Notes: generated from the sequence alone by a model not told the origin. 64,000 bases of DNA from Priestia koreensis (GCF_001274935.1 NZ_LILC01000011.1:124705-188704); one strand, 5' to 3'. Positions 34,651 through 44,055 are shown, counted from the stretch's first letter. Translations and numbers: made by a program.

Positions 34651-35247
34651 ATGGCTCTTGTTATCGGTTTAACTGGCGGAATTGCTAGTGGAAAAAGCAC
34701 TGTATCTAATATGTTAAAAGAAATGAACATACCTGTAATCGACGCAGACGTCATCGCTAGAGAAGTCGTAGAGCCAGGAGAAAAAGCTTACGAGCAAATT
34801 GTTGAAGCGTTTGGCGAAGAAATTCTCGCTGTTGATAAAACGCTTAATCGCGTCAAGCTAGGCTCCATTATCTTTGCTGATGAACAAAAAAGAACGATTC
34901 TAAACGGTATCGTTCATCCGGCGGTTCGCCAATCCATGCTGTCGCAAAAAGAAAAGCTCATCGAAGCGAATGAGCCGCTCGTTGTCTTAGATATTCCGCT
35001 GTTATTTGAAAGCAACTTGACTCATTTAGTAGATAAAGTGCTCCTAGTCTATGTCGATGAATCTGTTCAACTCGACCGACTAATGAAGCGAAATGATTTA
35101 TCGGAACAAGAAGCAATGAATCGGATTGCTTCCCAAATGAAGCTGATTGAAAAAGTATCGCTTGCGGATGCGGTAATTAATAACAATGGAAGTGTTGAAG
35201 AAACGAAGCAACAGTTGCTTAGCGTATTAGCATTTTTAGATAAATAA
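34651..35247 (+). CDS. coaE: Dephospho-CoA kinase
   Basis: The enzyme adds the 3'-phosphate in the last step of coenzyme A synthesis. The 198-residue product begins with the P-loop GLTGGIASGKST (residues 6-17), followed by IDADVIAREVV and the PLLFES segment that closes on dephospho-CoA. The start is ATG 34651 after AAAAGGAGAAG. It lies just after the second repeat copy, so the repeat is its 5' region. A strong terminator follows at 35252. Confidence 0.95.
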   Translation: MALVIGLTGGIASGKSTVSNMLKEMNIPVIDADVIAREVVEPGEKAYEQIVEAFGEEILAVDKTLNRVKLGSIIFADEQKRTILNGIVHPAVRQSMLSQKEKLIEANEPLVVLDIPLLFESNLTHLVDKVLLVYVDESVQLDRLMKRNDLSEQEAMNRIASQMKLIEKVSLADAVINNNGSVEETKQQLLSVLAFLDK

Positions 35248-35251
35248 ACGT

Positions 35252-35283
35252 AAAAAGAAGGAGAACGCACTCCTTCTTTTTTT
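35252..35283 (+). terminator. Intrinsic terminator after coaE
   Basis: AAAGAAGGAG pairs with CTCCTTCTTT around AACGCA, with a run of Ts. Confidence 0.88.
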
Positions 35284-35370
35284 GTTGTCTTAATGGTGAC
35301 TAGGCGCTTTTATCAAAATGAAATTTTGAAGGTAAAATGGTGTATTTTAATTAGTGCAAAAAACTCCAAA

Positions 35371-35414
35371 TGTGTTATACTAATAACAGGGTATATGTTA
35401 AAAAGTATAACATT
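35371..35414 (+). promoter_or_regulatory. gapB promoter region with CcpN-like sites
   Basis: TGTGTTATACT (35371-35381) fits TRTGHYATAYW, the CcpN consensus as I recall it, and contains the -10 TATACT (35376-35381). A second copy in inverse orientation, AGTATAACATT (35404-35414), fits except for one base. CcpN represses gapB and pckA on glycolytic carbon in B. subtilis. The -35 (TTAGTG, 35351-35356) is poor. Confidence 0.6.
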
Positions 35415-35433
35415 AAGGGGAGTGGTGAACATC

Positions 35434-36465
35434 ATGAAGATGCGAGTCGCAATTAGTGGTTTTGGGAGAATAGGTCGTATGGTGTTTAGAAATCTTATTA
35501 AAGAAGACAATATTGAGCTAGTGGCAATCAACGCTAGTTATCCAGCTGAAACACTTGCTCATTTAATAAAATATGATTCGATTCATGGTAAATTTGACGG
35601 AGATGTAAGAGCGAATGATGATGCCCTTTTAGTAGACGGGAAAGTTATTCAATTGTTAAGCTGCCGGGAGCCTGAATTATTACCATGGAATGATTTGAAC
35701 GTAGATATCGTGATCGAAGCAACAGGGAAATTTAATTCAAAAGAAAAAGCGTCCCTTCATTTACATGCAGGAGCTAAAAAAGTTATTCTGACTGCTCCTG
35801 GAAAAGAAGCAGATGCAACGATTGTGATGGGCGTAAACGAAGACACGTTGGATGTAGATCAGCATCACGTTATTTCAAATGCTTCTTGTACGACTAATTG
35901 CTTAGCACCTGTTGTAAAAGTATTAGATGAGCATTTTGGAATTGAAAATGGATTAATGACAACGATCCACTCCTTTACAAATGATCAGAAGAATTTAGAC
36001 AACCCACATAAAGACCTGCGTCGTGCCCGTGCTTGTGGAGAATCGATTATCCCAACAACCACTGGTGCTGCGAAGGCTTTAAGCTTGGTTTTACCGCATC
36101 TCAAAGGGAAATTACACGGTCTGGCGCTTCGCGTACCAACGCCAAACGTGTCACTAGTTGATTTAGTTGTCGATTTACAAACAGATGTGACGGTAGAAGA
36201 AGTAAACAATGCCTTTAATCGGGCAGCAAATGGCCCTTTAAAAGGAATTTTAGATTATACAACTGAGCCATTAGTTTCCATCGATTTTAATACGAATTCA
36301 AATTCAGCTATTATTGATGGATTATCGACTATGATGATAGGATCAAGAAAGTTAAAAGTACTCGCTTGGTACGACAACGAGTGGGGATACTCAAAACGAG
36401 TGGTTGATTTAGTGAAATATACGGCACTTCAAATGATGAAACCCTCAGAAGTAAAAGTGGGATAA
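35434..36465 (+). CDS. gapB: Glyceraldehyde-3-phosphate dehydrogenase, gluconeogenic (NADP type)
   Basis: The enzyme runs 1,3-bisphosphoglycerate to glyceraldehyde-3-phosphate in gluconeogenesis. The 343-residue product has the N-terminal Rossmann motif ISGFGRIGRMVFRN, catalytic Cys152 in SNASCTTNCLAP, and the KxAxxLVLPxLKGKLHG segment. After the second strand it reads INASYPAETLAHL, not the NDL/D pattern of NAD-specific GapA, in keeping with the NADP-linked GapB group. I use ATG 35434 after AAGGGGAGTGG; the frame extends to 35293 without support. CcpN-like sites lie at the promoter, and a very long terminator follows. Confidence 0.93.
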   Translation: MKMRVAISGFGRIGRMVFRNLIKEDNIELVAINASYPAETLAHLIKYDSIHGKFDGDVRANDDALLVDGKVIQLLSCREPELLPWNDLNVDIVIEATGKFNSKEKASLHLHAGAKKVILTAPGKEADATIVMGVNEDTLDVDQHHVISNASCTTNCLAPVVKVLDEHFGIENGLMTTIHSFTNDQKNLDNPHKDLRRARACGESIIPTTTGAAKALSLVLPHLKGKLHGLALRVPTPNVSLVDLVVDLQTDVTVEEVNNAFNRAANGPLKGILDYTTEPLVSIDFNTNSNSAIIDGLSTMMIGSRKLKVLAWYDNEWGYSKRVVDLVKYTALQMMKPSEVKVG

Positions 36466-36479
36466 AATGAAACTAAATT

Positions 36480-36537
36480 ACAGGTTGATTGGTAGGTTTT
36501 TGTAAGCCTTACCAATCAACCTGTTTTATTTTTGACG
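36480..36537 (+). terminator. Intrinsic terminator after gapB
   Basis: A long stem (ACAGGTTGATTGGTA pairing with TACCAATCAACCTGT, about 15 bp) with a T-rich tail. Confidence 0.93.
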
Positions 36538-36677
36538 TTTTCCGGTGGAGAGGTAGGGTAAAAAAATTATAGACACATAATAATACATGAATAATGTTCC
36601 GTAGGTAACGATTAAAAAAGAAGAAACAAACATCCTTTTCAAATGGGCGTTTGTACCAAAAAATAAAAAAACATGTG

Positions 36678-36706
36678 TTGCAAAATGATTTTAAACAAAG
36701 TATACT
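36678..36706 (+). promoter_or_regulatory. SigA-type promoter of speD
   Basis: TTGCAA (36678-36683) and TATACT (36701-36706) are 17 bases apart. The expected start is near 36713, leaving a leader of about 145 nt. A hairpin-forming repeat ACAAAC/GTTTGT (36626-36654) lies upstream of the -35. Confidence 0.75.
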
Positions 36707-36712
36707 ATGTTT

Positions 36713-36858
36713 CGTGAACTTCTTATATACCTACGGTAATGTGCTACTTAAAGGGTTAGGACCTCTTTGGACTAACTTTCCCCCGTGGTAGATGTCATTC
36801 CATATGGGAAAGGATTTCATCTAATCCATTACAATTTCTTAAAGGGGGAAACATTTAA
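36713..36858 (+). promoter_or_regulatory. Structured speD leader, candidate translation-control switch
   Basis: Two helices are visible: P1, CTACGG (36731-36736) with CCGTGG (36783-36788); P2, GTTAG (36755-36759) with CTAAC (36772-36776), extended by G-U pairs into TTT (36777-36779). The stretch TTTCCCCC (36777-36784) is perfectly complementary to GGGGGAAA (36844-36851), the speD ribosome-binding site. Forming P1/P2 uses these same bases, so the RBS is masked or free in exclusive states. I do not recognise a known riboswitch class. A small hairpin GGATT/AATCC (36812-36827) lies between. Confidence 0.6.
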
Positions 36859-37239
36859 ATGGAAACTATGGGACGTCATGTAATCTCAGAATTATGGGGT
36901 TGCGACTTTGACAAGCTAAACGATATTGAATTCATTGAAAAAACATTTGTAGATGCTGCTTTAAAATCAGGAGCAGAAGTTCGTGAGGTAGCATTTCATA
37001 AATTTGCACCACAGGGTGTAAGTGGAGTCGTTATTATTTCTGAATCTCACTTAACTATTCATAGCTTCCCTGAACATGGATATGCAAGTATTGATGTATA
37101 CACATGCGGGCATTTAGATCCAAATGTTGCGGCTAATCACATTGCTGAAAGCTTAGGAGCTGAAACACGTGAAACAGTTGAATTACCACGTGGTATGGGC
37201 CCTGTACAAGTGAAGCCAGCACAAGTAAAAGCACTATAA
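36859..37239 (+). CDS. speD: S-adenosylmethionine decarboxylase proenzyme
   Basis: The enzyme makes decarboxylated SAM, the aminopropyl donor for spermidine. It is made as a 126-residue precursor, the bacterial type 1b form, and cleaves itself to form a pyruvoyl group. The cleavage region reads [25 protein letters not shown], giving Ser63 (future pyruvoyl residue), His68 and Cys83, matching the T. maritima numbering. The start ATG 36859 is ten bases after AAAGGGGG. A structured leader with a mask over that RBS precedes the gene. It is monocistronic, with a terminator after it. Confidence 0.95.
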   Translation: METMGRHVISELWGCDFDKLNDIEFIEKTFVDAALKSGAEVREVAFHKFAPQGVSGVVIISESHLTIHSFPEHGYASIDVYTCGHLDPNVAANHIAESLGAETRETVELPRGMGPVQVKPAQVKAL

Positions 37240-37263
37240 TGAACAATTGTAAATGAATGAGCA

Positions 37264-37292
37264 AGAGGTGTATATTATACACCTCTTTTTTG
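37264..37292 (+). terminator. Intrinsic terminator after speD
   Basis: AGAGGTGTATA pairs with TATACACCTCT and is followed by a T-run; it lies just before the next gene's frame. Confidence 0.87.
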
Positions 37293-37330
37293 TTATGATA
37301 GAAGAAAGGGTAAAAGAAGGAGCGGTCAGC

Positions 37331-37744
37331 ATGGGGGTTCTAGATAATATTAAAAGCGTTTTCTCAACTCAATGTGAAACAGGGGATCATCATCCAGATG
37401 AGAGTTTGAGAAGTCATTACTATAAGACAACTGCCCCAAATGGGTTTAAAGCAGTCAAAGAGTTAATGGAGAAATTAGAAGGCTTCGAAATTGTAGCGGC
37501 ATACGAAGATCGCGGCGAAATTAGTGTGAATATTAAAAAAGGTCGCAAAGCATTTATGGTGATTACCATTATTTCATTACGTCCATTTGAGACAGCAATT
37601 GATTTTTCTGTCACAACGGATACGAAAATTTTGCCAATGGATTTTGGGTACAGTAAGGCCATGATTAAAAGCATGTATGAACAACTGAACAAGAAGTTAG
37701 TATTTGTCCGTGCAGGAGCTACAAGAGTGGGAGCCCGTAATTAA
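37331..37744 (+). CDS. Small cytosolic protein of unknown function
   Basis: The 137-residue product has no signal or membrane segment. The start is ATG 37331, eight bases after AAGAAGGAGC; the longer frame to 37253 crosses the speD terminator. The core KAVKELMEKLEGFEIVAAYEDRGEISVNIKKGRKAFMVITI reads like an alpha/beta sandwich that corrects for charge and curvature as in DUF1499-type small proteins, but I cannot fix the family. It lies between speD and nrdR, in a spot annotated as 'cytosolic protein' in related genomes. No own terminator is evident. Confidence 0.65.
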   Translation: MGVLDNIKSVFSTQCETGDHHPDESLRSHYYKTTAPNGFKAVKELMEKLEGFEIVAAYEDRGEISVNIKKGRKAFMVITIISLRPFETAIDFSVTTDTKILPMDFGYSKAMIKSMYEQLNKKLVFVRAGATRVGARN

Positions 37745-37889
37745 AAATTTTACGCTCCTTTACTTGTGTTAGAAGAGCATCTTTTATAAGATGATAGATA
37801 TGCAAAAGTTTTCATGCAAACAATGTGTGTTAATGTAAAAAAAGGAATATAAAATTATACAAAAATGTTGCCATAATGGAGCTGAGACC

Positions 37890-38351
37890 ATGAAATGTCC
37901 GTCATGTTATCATAATGGAACTAGAGTCTTAGACTCTAGACCAATTGAAGAAGGACGTTCCATTCGCAGAAGACGAGAATGTGAGGAGTGCCAATACCGT
38001 TTTACAACGTTTGAGCGAGTAGAGGAAATTCCTTTAATTGTTGTTAAAAAGGATGGAGCGAGAGAAGAATTTAGCAAAGAAAAAATCTTACGCGGCCTCA
38101 TCAAGGCGTGTGAAAAGAGACCTGTTCCGTTAAAGCAATTGGAAGACACGGTCATTGATATTGATAAAGAACTTCGCAGCCAAGGGGTATCTGAAATTCA
38201 ATCAGATACAGTAGGCGAAATGGTGATGGAACGCCTAGCGAAAATCGATGAAGTATCATATGTAAGATTCGCCTCCGTTTATCGCCAGTTTAAAGACATT
38301 AATGTATTTATTGATGAACTGAGAGAATTAATCAAAAAAGAACGTATGTAA
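37890..38351 (+). CDS. nrdR: Transcriptional repressor NrdR
   Basis: NrdR represses ribonucleotide reductase genes by sensing ATP/dATP. The 153-residue product has an N-terminal zinc ribbon ([15 protein letters not shown] and [12 protein letters not shown]) and an ATP-cone (about residues 49-139, [27 protein letters not shown]). The ATG at 37890 has only a modest GGAG upstream, ten bases away. It leads the replication set nrdR-dnaB-dnaI, as in B. subtilis. A hairpin with T-run follows before dnaB. Confidence 0.95.
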   Translation: MKCPSCYHNGTRVLDSRPIEEGRSIRRRRECEECQYRFTTFERVEEIPLIVVKKDGAREEFSKEKILRGLIKACEKRPVPLKQLEDTVIDIDKELRSQGVSEIQSDTVGEMVMERLAKIDEVSYVRFASVYRQFKDINVFIDELRELIKKERM

Positions 38352-38386
38352 AAGAGCTCAGAACTAAGTCTTCGGCTCTTTTTTTA
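38350..38386 (+). terminator. Hairpin terminator after nrdR
   Basis: AAAGAGC pairs with GCTCTTT over a 17-nt loop, then more Ts; read-through into dnaB is possible because the stem is short. Confidence 0.65.
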
Positions 38387-38429
38387 TCTCTTAACGGAGG
38401 TAGTACCTTATAAGGTAGGGAAGTAAGTC

Positions 38430-39848
38430 ATGAATCAACAACATTGGAAAGAAATGATACCAGTTGACCGTTACGTAGTAAGGGCAAGTGGCATCATTCA
38501 TGAATATGATCGTAACGTCTTAACAACGCTTTATCAGCCGTTGATCGGTTCACTTTGCTTTAGCTTATACATGACTTTGTGGAGTGAGCTTGAGAAAGAC
38601 CGATTATGGGGACAAGAGTCAACGCATCATCATCTAATGGTGCTGATGCAATTAAATTTAAGACAGATCCATCAAGAGCGTTTGAAGTTAGAAGGAATTG
38701 GGCTACTGCGGACGTACGTAAAAGAAGAAAATGAGAGTAGAATCTTCATTTATGAGCTACAGCCCCCACTTTCACCTTACCGTTTTTTTAACGATGGGGT
38801 ATTAAACGTCTATTTATATAATCGCGTAGGGAAAAATTTGTTTCATAAAATAAAGCGATCTTTCTCTGACGGAGTGCGTCCTCAAGGTGAATTTAGCGAT
38901 GTGACTCGCTCGTTTAATGAAGTGTTTCAGTCTCTTCATGAGCATGAGCTATCGCCTAATTTTGATCAAACCAATCAGGACCTGTTGGCTGATGAGGGCT
39001 TAGAATATGTCGACCACACGACCTCAAAGGCTCCGGCCGTTCAAGATGACGTATTTAACTTCGATCTGTTTTATGCGGGGTTAACAGATACGATGATTCC
39101 AAAGCGAGCAATCACAACGAAAGTAAAAGAAGCGATTAAGAAACTTGCTTTTCTGTACGGAATTGATGCTCTTCAAATGAAAAACATTGTGATTGGAGCC
39201 TTGAATGAAAATGATCAAGTAGAGATTGAACAGCTTCGGAAATCGGCGCGGGACTATTATCAATTCTCAAATGGAGATACGCTACCGAGTCTAGGAGACA
39301 CGATTCAGCCACCGGCACTGCGCACAATGGAAGAGAAAGAGCCAGCGACACAGGAAGAACAGCTCATAAAACAGCTCGAAACTACCTCTCCAAGACAGCT
39401 GTTGGTCGACTTTTCAGGGGGAGCAGAGCCGGCAAAAACAGAGCTTCAGATGATTGAAGACGTTATGTTCAAACAAAAGTTGCCTGCGGGTGTAGTGAAC
39501 GTTTTAATTTATTACGTCATGCTTCGAACAGATATGAAATTATCCAAAGCCTATATGGAAAAAATCGCAAGTCATTGGGCGAGAAAAAACTTAAAAACGG
39601 TGCGTGAAGCGATGGAGCTTGCAAAGCAAGAGCACAAACAATATCAAAATTGGCCGGAAGCGAAGCAAGCAAAGTCTACCTCATCACGACGAGTGGTTCG
39701 AAAAGAAATGGTACCAAAATGGTTAAACGAACAAAAAGAAGAGCAGCCACAGCAAAATAATGATGAAACCACGGCTTCCTCAAGCTTTGAAGAGGAAAAA
39801 CGCAAGTTAGAAGAAGAATTAAAGCAGTACCGAAGAGATAAATCATAG
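38430..39848 (+). CDS. dnaB: Replication initiation/restart protein DnaB (Gram-positive type)
   Basis: This is the B. subtilis-type DnaB, not the helicase: a 472-residue helicase-loading factor that works with DnaD and DnaI at oriC and on stalled forks. The length equals that of B. subtilis DnaB. N-terminal DnaD/DnaB-like winged helix (about 1-120), then a linker and the DDBH2 domain (about 330-420, with the motif YMEKIASHWARKNLKTVREAMELA), and a charged, low-complexity tail (EEEKRKLEEELKQYRRDKS). The start ATG 38430 follows GGTAGGGAAG. It is next to dnaI, consistent with shared loading of the replicative helicase. Confidence 0.93.
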   Translation: MNQQHWKEMIPVDRYVVRASGIIHEYDRNVLTTLYQPLIGSLCFSLYMTLWSELEKDRLWGQESTHHHLMVLMQLNLRQIHQERLKLEGIGLLRTYVKEENESRIFIYELQPPLSPYRFFNDGVLNVYLYNRVGKNLFHKIKRSFSDGVRPQGEFSDVTRSFNEVFQSLHEHELSPNFDQTNQDLLADEGLEYVDHTTSKAPAVQDDVFNFDLFYAGLTDTMIPKRAITTKVKEAIKKLAFLYGIDALQMKNIVIGALNENDQVEIEQLRKSARDYYQFSNGDTLPSLGDTIQPPALRTMEEKEPATQEEQLIKQLETTSPRQLLVDFSGGAEPAKTELQMIEDVMFKQKLPAGVVNVLIYYVMLRTDMKLSKAYMEKIASHWARKNLKTVREAMELAKQEHKQYQNWPEAKQAKSTSSRRVVRKEMVPKWLNEQKEEQPQQNNDETTASSSFEEEKRKLEEELKQYRRDKS

Positions 39849-39868
39849 GTTGAAAAGAGGTGAGGAAG

Positions 39869-40798
39869 ATGCGTCCGTTAAATGACTCGCTTCGAGAGTT
39901 TGCCAATAAAGGGGACTTTCAAAAGCGATTTCAAGAAATGAAGAAAAAAGTGATGGCTGATGCAAGGGTTCAAGCATTTCTACGTGAAAATGAAGATCGA
40001 GTAACAACTGAAATGATTGATCGAAGCTTAATAAAATTATATGAGTATACTACTCAAAGCAAACAATGTGAGCAGTGTCCCTCACTTGGTCAATGCATTA
40101 ATATGATTGCAGGGTATCATCCACAGCTCATTATTCAAGGAAAAACCATTGACTTACAGTACGAACGCTGCCCTAAAAAAGTACGTGAAGATCAGATGCA
40201 AGAGCAGCAGGCCTTTATTCAAAGTCTGTACGTGCCAAAGGATATTTTGCGCGCGTCTATGGCGGAGATTGAAGTGGAGCATGGCCGTATTGAAGCGATT
40301 AAACTAGCGCATCAGTTTCTTCGTGAATATGAGCCGGGAAAACAAGTGAAAGGATTGTATATTCATGGTCCTTTCGGTGTTGGGAAAACATACTTACTTG
40401 GCGCAATTGCGAACGAGCTTGCTGACAAGCAGGTACGTTCACTAATCGTGTACGTACCAGAGTTTTTACGTGAGTTAAAAGGTTCGTTTCAAGATCAGTC
40501 TGTGAATGAAAAAGTAGAGTTTGTTAAAAAAGCACCTGTTCTCATGCTTGATGACTTGGGAGCTGAATCCGTAACAAGCTGGATGAGAGACGATATTCTA
40601 GGAACGATTCTACAATTTCGTATGCTTGAAAACTTACCAACCTTTTTTGCTTCCAATCTAGATTGGAAACAACTTGAGCATCATTTCACGTATACACAGC
40701 GTGGTGAGCAAGAAGCGTTGAAGGCGGCAAGGATTATGGAGCGTATTCGGGCGCTTACGACACCAACAGAAGTAACGGGTAAAAACCGTCGTTATTAA
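39869..40798 (+). CDS. dnaI: Primosomal protein DnaI, helicase loader ATPase
   Basis: DnaI loads the replicative helicase onto single-stranded DNA. The 309-residue protein has the N-terminal zinc-binding-like region (CEQCPSLGQC near residue 70) and a C-terminal AAA+ module with Walker A GPFGVGKTYL (residues 167-176), Walker B PVLMLDDLGAES, and an arginine-finger end. The start is ATG 39869 after GAGGTGAGGAAG; a GTG nine bases earlier is less likely. It closely matches B. subtilis DnaI, and a strong terminator follows. Confidence 0.94.
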   Translation: MRPLNDSLREFANKGDFQKRFQEMKKKVMADARVQAFLRENEDRVTTEMIDRSLIKLYEYTTQSKQCEQCPSLGQCINMIAGYHPQLIIQGKTIDLQYERCPKKVREDQMQEQQAFIQSLYVPKDILRASMAEIEVEHGRIEAIKLAHQFLREYEPGKQVKGLYIHGPFGVGKTYLLGAIANELADKQVRSLIVYVPEFLRELKGSFQDQSVNEKVEFVKKAPVLMLDDLGAESVTSWMRDDILGTILQFRMLENLPTFFASNLDWKQLEHHFTYTQRGEQEALKAARIMERIRALTTPTEVTGKNRRY

Positions 40799-40848
40799 AA
40801 AATGAGCAAGTTATGTGATTTTATCATCATGACTTGCTCATTTTTTTG
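40797..40848 (+). terminator. Intrinsic terminator after dnaI
   Basis: AAAAAATGAGCAAGT pairs with ACTTGCTCATTTTTTT over a mid-sized loop; strong symmetric stem. Confidence 0.9.
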
Positions 40849-40903
40849 CGTATTCCCCCATATATATAACTTGAGCGTGTCCATCAAAAAAGGGGGGGTA
40901 GGG

Positions 40904-41782
40904 TTGATTAAGATGTATTTTCAAAATCAAAGTGATGCTATACAGATTTATGAGTTGCTGCGTTTACAGCAAGAAACCCTTTCGGTACATGAAAATTGCT
41001 TCCGATTAGTTGATCATCAACTATTAACTATAGATGCAAAACAAACAAAAGCTGCTCTTTTTCGTGAAGTTGTTATACCGGTCTTCATTCGTTATTTGAT
41101 CTCCTTTAAAGAGCAAGAATTTTTACTCTCGATTATTCAAAGTAAGTTTTTTTACGAAGATCATGAGGAGCAGATCCAGATTCTTCATATGGTTCAATCT
41201 ATTCTAGAAGGTGAGCGTACAGATATACCACAAAAGCAATTTTCTAAGAGTCGTGAACGCTTAGTAGAAGAGGCTTTAGAGGAATTATTGACAGAAGAGA
41301 GAGATTTTACATTTGAGTCGTTTATTCAGTTCCGTCTCCGGGAATACTGTCAACGTCTGCAATATTATGTTGGAGTAGGTATTGATGAATACAAGCTAGA
41401 ACAGGAATATCAGGTGTATATTGAACAGCTCCGTCACACGATTCGTCAGCAGACGCATTATATGAGCTGTGTCTATGTTGTTCATGAAGGAAGCGATCGG
41501 TTTAAACTCTATGATCACAGTTTGTTAGAACTAAACGACACGCAGCGAGAGTTTTTTTCAGCACATGCATCGACTACTCCAAAGACTTTATACATAGATC
41601 AACGTGTTGTGGCTCCTCTTGTTGGAATGGCGCCATCTGCTGTTTATGTGTATACAAATGATCCAACTGAAGGATCTATTCAACTGTTAAGGACCATTTT
41701 TCAAGAACGAGTCGTTCTTTATTCGCTCGCTGACTTTTTCTCTGTGTGTACAAATTATGCGCAGGAAGAGGTTGATTTCTAA
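40904..41782 (+). CDS. ytxC: Sporulation protein YtxC-like
   Basis: The 292-residue soluble protein belongs to the YtxC family found in spore formers, whose role is poorly known. The start is TTG 40904, five bases after AGGGGGGG; the ATG at 40913 would be 14 bases from that run, and the frame extends back to 40802. No membrane segment is seen; the sequence is rich in Gln, Glu and Phe, with a C-terminal conserved tract (LYSLADFFSVCTNYAQEEV). The position before the thrS leader is as in B. subtilis. No clear terminator follows. Confidence 0.8.
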   Translation: MIKMYFQNQSDAIQIYELLRLQQETLSVHENCFRLVDHQLLTIDAKQTKAALFREVVIPVFIRYLISFKEQEFLLSIIQSKFFYEDHEEQIQILHMVQSILEGERTDIPQKQFSKSRERLVEEALEELLTEERDFTFESFIQFRLREYCQRLQYYVGVGIDEYKLEQEYQVYIEQLRHTIRQQTHYMSCVYVVHEGSDRFKLYDHSLLELNDTQREFFSAHASTTPKTLYIDQRVVAPLVGMAPSAVYVYTNDPTEGSIQLLRTIFQERVVLYSLADFFSVCTNYAQEEVDF

Positions 41783-41839
41783 TGATAAACGGCATATAAT
41801 AATGGAGTAATTTTACTTATATTTCTCATAAGAGATAGG

Positions 41840-42088
41840 TTAAGACGAGGACAAGAATATAATTTTACGGTTTTGAAGAGAGGGAAGTCATGGCTGCAAA
41901 CTTCCTAACACGAGAGTTATATTTACCACCTCTAAACTTCAGCAGTGAACGAGTCTCGACTTTAGTAATTGTTGACGGATGTTTCCGTTAAAAATACTTG
42001 AGCTATTCAAGCTTATTTGCTTTGAATAGAAACAAGGGTGGTACCGCGATTATAACTCGTCCCTTTTTTGGGGACGAGTTTTTTTATT
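41840..42088 (+). promoter_or_regulatory. Threonine T-box riboswitch of thrS
   Basis: The leader contains the T-box sequence AGGGTGGTACCGCG (42035-42048), stem I elements with the specifier codon ACC at 41925-41927 (followed by A), and a terminator stem ACTCGTCCC/GGGACGAGT with T-run (42055-42087). Uncharged tRNA-Thr pairs with the specifier and the T-box, favouring an antiterminator and thrS expression. The stem I start is not exactly delimited. Confidence 0.93.
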
Positions 42089-42109
42089 TTATAAAAGGAG
42101 TGAATAAAC

Positions 42110-44041
42110 ATGTCAGAAGTAGTAAAAATGACATTTCCAGATGGTGCAGTAAAGGAATTTCCAAAAGGCACTACAACAGAAGATATTGCCTTTTCAATTA
42201 GCCCAGGATTAAAGAAAAAATCGATTGCTGGGAAGCTAAACGGTGAATTAATTGATCTTCGTACACCTATCCAAGAAGATGGAGCAATTGAGATTGTGAC
42301 ACAGGGTACGTCTGAATCATTAGAGGTAATGCGTCATAGTACAGCGCATTTAATGGCTCAAGCAATCAAACGTTTATACAAAGACGTAAAATTAGGAGTA
42401 GGTCCTGTTATCGAGAATGGTTTCTACTATGATATCGATATGGAAGAAGCGATTACGCCAGAAGATTTACCTGCGATTGAGAAAGAAATGAAAAAAATCA
42501 TCAACGAAAACCTTGATATCGTGCGTAAAGAAGTGCCACGAGAAGAAGCGATTCGCTTGTTTAAGGAAATCGGCGATGACTTAAAACTAGAATTAATCGA
42601 TGCCATTCCAGCAGGAGAAGCAGTTTCGATTTATGAACAAGGTGAGTTTTTTGACCTTTGCCGTGGTGTGCATGTCCCGTCTACAGGCAAAATCAAAGAA
42701 TTTAAGCTATTAAGCGTTGCAGGTGCGTACTGGCGCGGAGATAGTAACAACCAAATGTTACAACGTATTTACGGAACTGCATTTTTCACAAAAGAAGACT
42801 TAAACGAACATTTACGTCTTCTTGAAGAAGCAAAAGAGCGCGATCACCGTAAACTAGGAAAAGAGCTAAAACTTTTCACAAACTCTCAAAAAGTGGGACA
42901 AGGTCTACCTTTATGGTTACCAAAAGGTGCTACAATTCGTCGCGTTGTTGAACGTTATATCGTGGACAAAGAAGAGCGTCTAGGCTATCAGCACGTTTAT
43001 ACACCAGTATTGGGTAGCGTAGAGCTTTATAAAACATCTGGTCACTGGGATCACTACCAAGATGACATGTTCCCAGCAATGGAAATGGACAACGAGCAGC
43101 TTGTTCTTCGTCCAATGAACTGTCCTCACCATATGATGGTATACAAAAATGATATTCACAGCTATCGTGAATTACCAATCCGTATTGCTGAGCTTGGAAC
43201 AATGCACCGTTACGAAATGTCAGGAGCACTTTCAGGCCTACAGCGTGTTCGTGGGATGACGCTAAATGATGCACACATCTTTGTTCGTCCTGATCAAATC
43301 AAAGATGAGTTCATTCGTACAGTACGTCTAATTTTAGATGTATATAAAGATTTCGGATTAGACGATTATTCATTCCGTCTGTCTTACCGTGATCCAGCAG
43401 ATAAAGAGAAATATTTTGATGACGATGCAATGTGGGAAAAAGCACAAAGTATGTTAAAAGACGCAATGGACGAGCTAGGCATTGAGTACTTCGAAGCAGA
43501 AGGCGAAGCAGCATTCTACGGTCCGAAGCTAGACGTACAGGTTCGTACAGCGCTTGGAAAAGATGAAACGTTATCAACAGTTCAACTTGACTTCTTATTA
43601 CCAGAACGCTTCGACTTAACGTATGTTGGAGAAGATGGTAAGCCGCATCGTCCGGTTGTTATTCACCGCGGCGTTGTGTCCACAATGGAACGCTTTATTG
43701 CCTTCTTAATTGAAGAGTACAAAGGTGCATTCCCTACATGGTTAGCACCAGTTCAAGCGAAAGTGATTCCAGTATCACCGGGGGTACACTTGGATTATGC
43801 GAAGAAAATTCAAGAGCAGCTCCAATTAGAAGGATTCCGCGTTGAGATGGATGAGCGCGAAGAGAAAATCGGGTATAAAATCCGTGAGGCTCAAATGCAA
43901 AAAACGCCTTATATGCTTGTAGTAGGAGATAATGAGGTAGCTGAGAACGCAGTTAACGTTCGTAAGTATGGTGAGCAAAAGTCAGAGACAGTGTCATTTG
44001 AAGAGTTTGTTCAACTATTAAAGTCAGAGGCTAAACGATAA
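42110..44041 (+). CDS. thrS: Threonyl-tRNA synthetase
   Basis: This class II synthetase charges tRNA-Thr and edits Ser mischarging. The 643 residues show an N-terminal TGS domain (to about 63), the editing domain ([10 protein letters not shown] and [16 protein letters not shown] around 75-205), catalytic core with the zinc-binding Cys338 in MNCPHHM, and a C-terminal anticodon-binding domain (about 540-643, [22 protein letters not shown]). The ATG follows AAAAGGAGTG. A threonine T-box controls it. A strong terminator and then a tandem hairpin array follow. Confidence 0.97.
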   Translation: MSEVVKMTFPDGAVKEFPKGTTTEDIAFSISPGLKKKSIAGKLNGELIDLRTPIQEDGAIEIVTQGTSESLEVMRHSTAHLMAQAIKRLYKDVKLGVGPVIENGFYYDIDMEEAITPEDLPAIEKEMKKIINENLDIVRKEVPREEAIRLFKEIGDDLKLELIDAIPAGEAVSIYEQGEFFDLCRGVHVPSTGKIKEFKLLSVAGAYWRGDSNNQMLQRIYGTAFFTKEDLNEHLRLLEEAKERDHRKLGKELKLFTNSQKVGQGLPLWLPKGATIRRVVERYIVDKEERLGYQHVYTPVLGSVELYKTSGHWDHYQDDMFPAMEMDNEQLVLRPMNCPHHMMVYKNDIHSYRELPIRIAELGTMHRYEMSGALSGLQRVRGMTLNDAHIFVRPDQIKDEFIRTVRLILDVYKDFGLDDYSFRLSYRDPADKEKYFDDDAMWEKAQSMLKDAMDELGIEYFEAEGEAAFYGPKLDVQVRTALGKDETLSTVQLDFLLPERFDLTYVGEDGKPHRPVVIHRGVVSTMERFIAFLIEEYKGAFPTWLAPVQAKVIPVSPGVHLDYAKKIQEQLQLEGFRVEMDEREEKIGYKIREAQMQKTPYMLVVGDNEVAENAVNVRKYGEQKSETVSFEEFVQLLKSEAKR

Positions 44042-44055
44042 TTTAGTATCCACTT

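Noticed and set aside
37253..37330. N-terminal extension of the gene at 37331
   Set aside because: It would run through the speD terminator hairpin; the ATG at 37331 has the better RBS.
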